Assembly (NCBI RefSeq): GCF_015182285.1
Contig: NZ_PRDM01000003.1
Location: forward strand, 620,001 to 684,000
DNA: 64,000 bases
From: Flavobacterium hungaricum
GTDB taxonomy: Bacteria > Bacteroidota > Bacteroidia > Flavobacteriales > Flavobacteriaceae
Direction: 5' to 3'
Below are positions 61,581-64,000 of this stretch, one piece after another. A program made the translations under genes and the position numbers. The number at the start of each line of letters is the position of its first letter. The stretch's first letter is position 1. Under the pieces are notes generated by a model. It was given only the letters and a program-made list of their open reading frames with translations, had not been told where the DNA came from and did no database searches.

Positions 61581-62987
61581 TTAAACCTTAGCCAGCTTCC
61601 ATTTTCCTGTTCTGAATATGGTGATACAGCCAAAAGCCAGTACCAGCTCTGAAATTAAGATGGCGGCAAAAATGCCTTTTGGGCCGAAATCTAATGCGAC
61701 TCCAAAAACAAATGAGAGCGGTATTTGTATCACGTAAAACATGAGAATGTAAAGCAGGGTAACAATCATAACTTTTCCGGCTGCATTTAGTGCTCTGGAA
61801 ATAACCATGGTGTAGCCTAACAATACATAGGCAATAGAAATAATATGAATGTAGGTTGTGCTGTTATCAATTACTTCGGGTACGTCAGAAAAAATCCTGA
61901 CTACAGGGTCTGCCATAAAAATCCATCCTATGGCCACCGATATCAAAAAGCACATATTGATCATTCCTGCCCGCCAGACCGATTTTTCTGCTCTTTCGGG
62001 CTGCTGCGCTCCCAGATTTTGTCCGGTTAAAATTCCTGCAGCATTTCCTATTCCCCAAGCTGGTGTCGTAACAATCGAAGCAACGCGCTGTGCGATGATA
62101 TAACCTGCAAGGGCATTTCCTCCAAAATGAGAAACAATTTTGATCATAAACAGCCAGCTGGAAGCCGGAATCAAATACTGCAGCATGCCTCCAAAAGTAA
62201 GTTTCAATACTTTTTGAAATGTTTCGCGGTGAAGTGCCAATTGTTGTTTCCCAATCTGAATAATGGTTGTGCCTTTAATCAAATGAAATGCCTGATAGCA
62301 GACTCCGATAAAACGGGCGACGGCTGTAGCGATACCAACTCCTAGTAGTCCGTATGCAGGTATCGGCCCCCATCCGAAAATCAGCAGCGGACATAAGATT
62401 ATGTTTAGTGCATTGGACAGCCATAGTGTGCGCATCGCCATAGAGGCATAACCGGCACCGCGAAGGATTCCATTTAACGCAATGCGGATAATAATAAAAC
62501 CGCAGCTGGCAAACATTACTTTTGCATACAAACTGCCTTGTTCGATCATTGGCGGAGAAAGTCCAACCAATCCCAGTATTTCATCGCTCCATACAAAACA
62601 GATGAGACTTATTACAACACCGCAGCTTACGCTTATGTTGATTACCTGTCCGGCTGTAATGCCTGCCTCTTTAAAGTTCTGCTCGCCAACGCGCCGCGCA
62701 ATTAAAGTTGAAGCTGCAATGCTCAAACCAATAGAAACCGAATAAGAAAAGCTGATAACAGATTCTGTAGAGCCCACAATAGAAACCGCAGCTGCCCCAA
62801 GTTTGCTCACAAAAAACAAACTGGCGCAAACAAAAACAGATTCCATTACCAATTCTAAAACCATTGGTACGGCAAGCAGTACAATTGCCCGATTAATACT
62901 GCCCGAAGTGAATTTTTTTTCTCTGCCTAATACCGCCGTGACAAACAAATCGGTATAGGATTGAAGCCTTAATACAACTGCCTTCAT
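61581..62987 (-). CDS. MATE-family efflux transporter
   Basis: This 468-residue protein has 12 membrane helices in two MatE halves: the first begins INRAIVLLAVPMVLELVMESVF, and the second TFQKVLKLTFGGMLQYLIPASSWLFMIKI. Motifs VSIVGSTESV and GIGNAAGILTGQNLGAQQPERA are typical. It starts within the end of the IucA/IucC gene (4-base overlap), so it is translationally coupled to siderophore synthesis and is the probable siderophore exporter. Confidence 0.9.
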   Translation of the reverse strand: MKAVVLRLQSYTDLFVTAVLGREKKFTSGSINRAIVLLAVPMVLELVMESVFVCASLFFVSKLGAAAVSIVGSTESVISFSYSVSIGLSIAASTLIARRVGEQNFKEAGITAGQVINISVSCGVVISLICFVWSDEILGLVGLSPPMIEQGSLYAKVMFASCGFIIIRIALNGILRGAGYASMAMRTLWLSNALNIILCPLLIFGWGPIPAYGLLGVGIATAVARFIGVCYQAFHLIKGTTIIQIGKQQLALHRETFQKVLKLTFGGMLQYLIPASSWLFMIKIVSHFGGNALAGYIIAQRVASIVTTPAWGIGNAAGILTGQNLGAQQPERAEKSVWRAGMINMCFLISVAIGWIFMADPVVRIFSDVPEVIDNSTTYIHIISIAYVLLGYTMVISRALNAAGKVMIVTLLYILMFYVIQIPLSFVFGVALDFGPKGIFAAILISELVLAFGCITIFRTGKWKLAKV

Positions 62988-64000
62988 GATTGGTGCTGTA
63001 TTGTTTCACTGCTGATGTCAGTAAACTCATTCATTTCATATTGTTTAATGACATAAAGCGGATTAGGGAGTTTGCTGCCTTTTTTCGGCACAGCAAAACC
63101 GGTTTGTTCAGCATAACCGTTATTCAGCAGTTTCAAACTATTGATATAAAATCGCTTGAACTCGGGCTCAAAAAGATTATACTTTTCAAAACGGTCTGTC
63201 AAATGCAGATTGTCTTGCTGGTATTCCTCAATTGATCCTATTACGGTTTTCCAAAACAGATGCTCGTCATAATCCATATGGGTATGTAAAATATCAGACA
63301 GGTATCTAAAAAAGGCATCAAAAACACCGATCAAAATAAAAAGAGGCGTATTCTCTTTATTTGATGATTGAATAAGACCGTCTTTAAGCTCCGCAGGCAG
63401 TTTTGCTTTGGCTTCTTCTGTCAAAACAATATCATCAACAAAATCTTTAATAATGATGCGCTGCGGTGTTCCGTTTTTCATCACTAAAATAATATTCTCG
63501 CCATGAGGTGTTACGCACAAAGAATGCTGGTAATAAATATGAAGCAAAGGCTTTAGATATACTTCCAGATATTGCTCCAGCCAGTTTTGCGTAGTTAATC
63601 CAGAAACGTTTATCAGTTCCTGCAGAAAAGGACGGTTGTTGTCATCGATGTATAACAAAGATGCCATTGTCATTAGTTTCTCGTCAGGTTTGCGGTATTT
63701 CTCGGCACTTTCCCTCCATAATGCACCTAACATTTCACGGTAATGGTACGGACTATCAGTTATTGCATTGTACTGCGGATGACGATAAGAAACCGTAGCC
63801 ACTTCACCTAAAAGAACTACTTCTTTTTCCTGAAAATATGAGTCTTTATCGAGCATTTCTTTGACCCATTTTGTCACTCTTGGCGCAATATCCATTTGTT
63901 TTGGAGAAAGTCCGCGGATATTTCCTGTGCTCAAAATAGAGATTGCAGTTTTTACATAATGTTTAGACGGATAACTTAAATTAAAGAAAGTTCGAATGCT
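62984..64000 (-). CDS. IucA/IucC-family siderophore synthetase, partial
   Basis: This is the C-terminal part of an NRPS-independent siderophore (NIS) synthetase. The reading frame stays open to the window edge: upstream of the in-frame TTG at 63934 it reads SIRTFFNLSYPSKHYVKTAI, the conserved 'S.RT..N......VK..I' motif of the family, so the gene begins beyond 64000. HGENIILVMKNGTPQRIIIKDF is the ATP-site motif, and the C-terminal half has the FerIIII-like helices. The enzyme should condense a carboxylate with an amine or hydroxylamine. Confidence 0.9.
   Translation of the reverse strand, partial: SIRTFFNLSYPSKHYVKTAISILSTGNIRGLSPKQMDIAPRVTKWVKEMLDKDSYFQEKEVVLLGEVATVSYRHPQYNAITDSPYHYREMLGALWRESAEKYRKPDEKLMTMASLLYIDDNNRPFLQELINVSGLTTQNWLEQYLEVYLKPLLHIYYQHSLCVTPHGENIILVMKNGTPQRIIIKDFVDDIVLTEEAKAKLPAELKDGLIQSSNKENTPLFILIGVFDAFFRYLSDILHTHMDYDEHLFWKTVIGSIEEYQQDNLHLTDRFEKYNLFEPEFKRFYINSLKLLNNGYAEQTGFAVPKKGSKLPNPLYVIKQYEMNEFTDISSETIQHQS

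Overview
The window looks like a chromosomal segment of a Flavobacterium-type member of the Bacteroidota. It is AT-rich and carries a SusC/TonB-dependent receptor with an N-terminal carboxypeptidase-like domain, a type IX secretion (T9SS) C-terminal sorting domain, many small 'xxSC' lipoproteins, TPR-histidine kinases, and promoter elements of the TTG / TAnnTTTG kind. I saw no tRNA or rRNA gene.

Layout. (1) 1-16.7 kb is a housekeeping and stress-type region. It holds four short-chain dehydrogenases, an FAD oxidoreductase and a DAO-Rieske fusion, a zinc alcohol dehydrogenase plus a decayed relic of a second copy, AraC and Crp/Fnr regulators, a secreted VOC-SnoaL fusion, a run of small hydrophilic stress-like proteins (9.4-10.4 kb), and a candidate stand-alone small RNA (about 15.2-15.4 kb). 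(2) 16.8-38.1 kb is the most interesting part: a RiPP (ribosomal peptide) locus with four NHLP-type precursor peptides, two of them near-identical with a core ending SCYFLSC. It has a LanM-type dehydratase that lacks the LanC cyclase half, a membrane adenylate cyclase with extracytoplasmic TPRs, an unknown helical protein, a two-component system with its own small lipoprotein, and an AraC regulator whose N-terminus resembles a histidine-kinase dimerisation helix. It ends with a tight six-gene export operon: stand-alone cNMP-binding protein, TolC, HlyD, C39 peptidase-ABC transporter, NHLM-type ABC transporter, and a HEFAH metallopeptidase-like protein. (3) 38.2-41.1 kb is degenerate. It has a 23-copy TTAG repeat, a frameshifted lipoprotein gene and an IS6-family remnant. 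(4) 41.2-49.1 kb is a secreted Rhs/SpvB polymorphic toxin with a ParB-like C-terminal domain, a probable immunity protein, a PP2C-like phosphatase and a T9SS-sorted partner. (5) 50-54.1 kb holds an MFS transporter, a small secreted protein and an M13 peptidase. (6) 54.5-64 kb is an apparent siderophore locus: DUF4374 lipoprotein, TonB receptor, membrane acyltransferase, AMP-ligase plus acyl carrier protein, MATE exporter, and an IucA/IucC synthetase that runs off the right edge.

How the central system may work (inference). Precursors are dehydrated at Ser/Thr by the LanM-like enzyme. The C39 domain of the ABC transporter cuts after the GG/AGG/SGG motif, and the HlyD-TolC conduit exports the product. 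cAMP made by the receptor-like cyclase could act through the cNMP-binding protein at the head of the export operon. Three transcription units in the locus share the same upstream motif (TTG-N19-TATAC with a TGGC box), suggesting common control.
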